DNA of 64,000 bases, from contig JACKDU010000012.1 of NCBI GenBank assembly GCA_020633335.1, positions 186,001 to 250,000 on the forward strand, given 5' to 3'. Position 1 is the stretch's first letter, and the number at the start of each line of letters is the position of its first letter. Position numbers and translations under genes: made by a program. The notes under the pieces are model-generated. The model was not told the DNA's origin. It did not search any database and saw only the letters and a list, made by a program, of their open reading frames with translations. Origin of the DNA: Myxococcales bacterium (GTDB lineage: Bacteria; Myxococcota_A; Polyangia; Nannocystales; Nannocystaceae). This document shows positions 62,316 through 64,000 of this stretch, piece after piece.

Positions 62316-63110
62316 TCACGCGAGCCCGCGGCTCGCGGCCATCACCGCGACCCCGAGGAGGAGCCCCCACACCGAGTCGTGGCCGGTGTCGTAGCGCTTG
62401 GCGTTGGGGAGGAGCTGATCGACGGCGACGAAGAGCATGATCCCGGCGACCACCGCCGCGATCCCGGCCATCACCGCCGGGGTCGCGAAGGGGCGGAGGA
62501 AGAGGTAGCCGATCGCCGCCCCGAGCGGCTCCGAGAGCCCCGAGGCCGCCGAGAGCCAGAACGCCTTCTTGCGGCTCCCGGTCGCGTGATAGACCGGCAC
62601 CGCGACCGCGAGGCCCTCGGGGATGTTGTGGATCGCGATCGCCACCGCGATCGTCGCGCCGATCGTCAGGTCATTGAGGCTGGTGACCAGCGTGGCGATC
62701 CCCTCGGGGAAGTTGTGGATCGCGATCGCGGCGGCGCTCCAGATCCCGAGGCGTCGGAGCTCGGCCGACGGCGGCCGCCCGAGGTCCTCGACCAGCGCGG
62801 CCTCGTGCGGGTTCTCCGGGCTCGGCACCAGGAGGTCGATGAGCGCCGAGACCAGCATACCGACGACCAGGAGGGCGCCCGCCGCCAGGGTCCCCGGCTC
62901 CTCGCCGAGGCTCGCCACCAGCCCGCTCTCGGCGGTCGGGAAGAGGTCGCCGAAGGCGGCGAAGATCATCGCCCCCGCGGAGAAGCCGAGGCCGACGGAG
63001 AGCGAGCGGGTGTTGGTGCGCCGGGCGAGCACGCCGATCGCCGAGCCGATCGCGGTGGCGAGGCCAGCGAGGATCGTCCAGGTGAAGGCGATGGCGACCG
63101 TGCGATCCAT
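62316..63110 (-). CDS. zupT: ZIP-family divalent metal transporter (ZupT-like)
   Basis: 264 residues with eight predicted membrane helices. The two signature motifs are present: HNFPEG (132-137) in helix 4 and HNIPEG (161-166) in helix 5, the metal-binding centre of ZIP transporters. A cytoplasmic loop (SPENPHEAALVEDLGRPP) lies between helices 3 and 4 and is short of histidines. Expected to import zinc or other divalent metals. The symbol is used for family resemblance; specificity is not proven. Confidence 0.9.
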   Translation of the reverse strand: MDRTVAIAFTWTILAGLATAIGSAIGVLARRTNTRSLSVGLGFSAGAMIFAAFGDLFPTAESGLVASLGEEPGTLAAGALLVVGMLVSALIDLLVPSPENPHEAALVEDLGRPPSAELRRLGIWSAAAIAIHNFPEGIATLVTSLNDLTIGATIAVAIAIHNIPEGLAVAVPVYHATGSRKKAFWLSAASGLSEPLGAAIGYLFLRPFATPAVMAGIAAVVAGIMLFVAVDQLLPNAKRYDTGHDSVWGLLLGVAVMAASRGLA

Positions 63111-63298
63111 CTCGGGCGCGATGGTCGCGGATTCAGCGGTCGAGGTCGAGGGCGCCCCGGTCGGCCGCGGTGCGCCGATCCTGCGTCCGTGGATCCGCGG
63201 CCGTCGATCCCCCGGGCGTCGCCCCGGAGCGCCGGGTAGGCAAGCGCTGACGCACTTGACCGGCTACCCGGGGGCGCGCGAGTGTGCGCATCGTAGCG
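63111..63298. other. Divergent intergenic region between zupT-like and cfa-like genes
   Basis: 188 nt that should carry both promoters. No clear hexamers or metal-regulator box (Zur-type palindrome) could be recognised. Confidence 0.5.
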
Positions 63299-64000
63299 AT
63301 GCAGATCGACAAGGCAGAACGAATCGTCCGCGACATCCTGGCCGGCGCCGGCGTCACCGTCGGCGGCTCCGAGCCCTGGGACATCACGGTCCACGACCGC
63401 CGCTTCTACCCGCGCCTCCTCAAGCAGGCGTCGCTCGGCCTCGGCGAGTCCTACATGGACGGGTGGTGGGAGACGCCGGCGCTCGAGGAGTTCATCGGCA
63501 AGATCCTCCGCGCTGACCTCAAGAACACCCTCAAGGGCGACTGGCGGATGTGGTCGCTGCCGATCCGCGCCGCGGTCTCCAACCTCCAGAGCAAGGCGCG
63601 GGCCTACGAGGTCGCCGAGGCCCACTACGACCTCGGCAACGACCTCTACCAGCGCATGCTCGACAAGCGGATGGTCTACACCTGCGGCTACTGGCGCGAC
63701 GCCAAGGACCTCGACGAGGCGCAGGAGGCCAAGCTCGATCTGATCTGCCGCAAGGTCGGCCTCGAGCCCGGGATGGAGGTCCTCGACCTCGGCTGCGGCT
63801 GGGGCGGCTTCGCGGCCTTCGCCGCCGAGCGCTACGGCTGCAAGGTGCGCGGGGTCTCGGTGTCGAAGGAGCAGGTCGCGCTCGCCCGCGAGATGTGGAA
63901 GGACCTGCCGGTCGAGTTCATCCTCGGCGACTACCGCGACATGCGGGGGAGCTACGACGCGGTCGTGTCGATCGGCATGGCCGAGCACGTCGGCTACAAG
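63299..64000 (+). CDS. cfa: Cyclopropane-fatty-acyl-phospholipid synthase, 3' end beyond window
   Basis: 234 residues are visible from the ATG at 63299. The N-terminus (ILAGAGVTVGGSEPWDITVHD, SLGLGESYMDGWWE) closely follows E. coli Cfa, and the SAM-binding motif I VLDLGCGWGGFA lies at 161-172, preceded by AHYDLGNDLYQRMLDKRMVYTCGYW. The enzyme transfers a methylene group from S-adenosylmethionine to unsaturated membrane lipid chains. The remaining ~150 residues are cut off by the window end. Confidence 0.95.
   Translation, partial: MQIDKAERIVRDILAGAGVTVGGSEPWDITVHDRRFYPRLLKQASLGLGESYMDGWWETPALEEFIGKILRADLKNTLKGDWRMWSLPIRAAVSNLQSKARAYEVAEAHYDLGNDLYQRMLDKRMVYTCGYWRDAKDLDEAQEAKLDLICRKVGLEPGMEVLDLGCGWGGFAAFAAERYGCKVRGVSVSKEQVALAREMWKDLPVEFILGDYRDMRGSYDAVVSIGMAEHVGYK

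Overview
The window looks like part of a myxobacterial chromosome (Myxococcota, plausibly the Nannocystales/Polyangia side). The GC content is very high. There are many lipobox-bearing secreted proteins with Ser/Thr/Gly-rich linkers, DUF4215 and thrombospondin-type-3 calcium-binding repeats, a Ser/Thr kinase with a TPR tail, and a MYXO-CTERM-like C-terminal sorting signal. No rRNA, tRNA, CRISPR array, insertion sequence or phage head/lysis gene was seen. The taxonomic placement is inferred from these hallmarks, not from a marker gene.

Region 1 (1-20.9 kb, all minus strand) is a tightly packed operon for a contractile injection system, running from the sheath at 20907 leftwards off the window. 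In order it encodes sheath, tube, a gp26-like baseplate-hub chaperone, a low-complexity protein, a Pvc16/DUF4255 tail terminator, a Pvc15-like AAA+ ATPase, a 101-residue protein, a CIS tube/Pvc7-like protein, a LysM/gpX-like protein, a gpD-like hub, a gpV-like spike, a PAAR-like tip, gp25, two baseplate J-type proteins, a very long tail-protein-I homologue and a DUF6519/beta-helix protein cut by the window edge. Most neighbours overlap by 1-8 nt. With no head genes and no T6SS genes, this is best read as an extracellular or cytoplasmic contractile injection system (eCIS, Afp/PVC-like).

Region 2 (21.2-23.3 kb) lies just upstream of the sheath on the same strand. It holds a DUF4157-type protein with a peptidoglycan-binding domain and a C-terminal module carrying a possible papain-like Cys/His/Asn set, followed 6 nt later by a small lipoprotein. 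I read these as a candidate cargo effector and a candidate partner or immunity lipoprotein.

Region 3 (23.4-63.1 kb) is accessory and housekeeping DNA. It holds the kinase, many lipoproteins, two tandem trypsin-like proteases, an intradiol-dioxygenase-like lipoprotein and a pentaheme cytochrome. It also holds a CapA-like protein, a methylase/specificity fusion lacking its catalytic motif, a membrane-anchored ferritin-like protein, a fatty-acid hydroxylase family protein, a rhomboid protease, a P2A-type ATPase and a TonB-dependent receptor with a lipoprotein partner. Near its right end are a Ham1-like/unknown-domain fusion, a beta-barrel protein and a ZIP transporter. It contains a deletion scar joining a DUF779 gene to a sigma-54 activator, a gene interrupted exactly at a C7 run, and a 20-codon peptide gene with a strong ribosome binding site. 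The right edge cuts a cyclopropane fatty acid synthase.

At the DNA level a 16-bp word, TGTCCC-N3-RG-N-CAGG, recurs across the window, often where it forces otherwise rare codons. The palindrome GCGATCGC is also conspicuously frequent.
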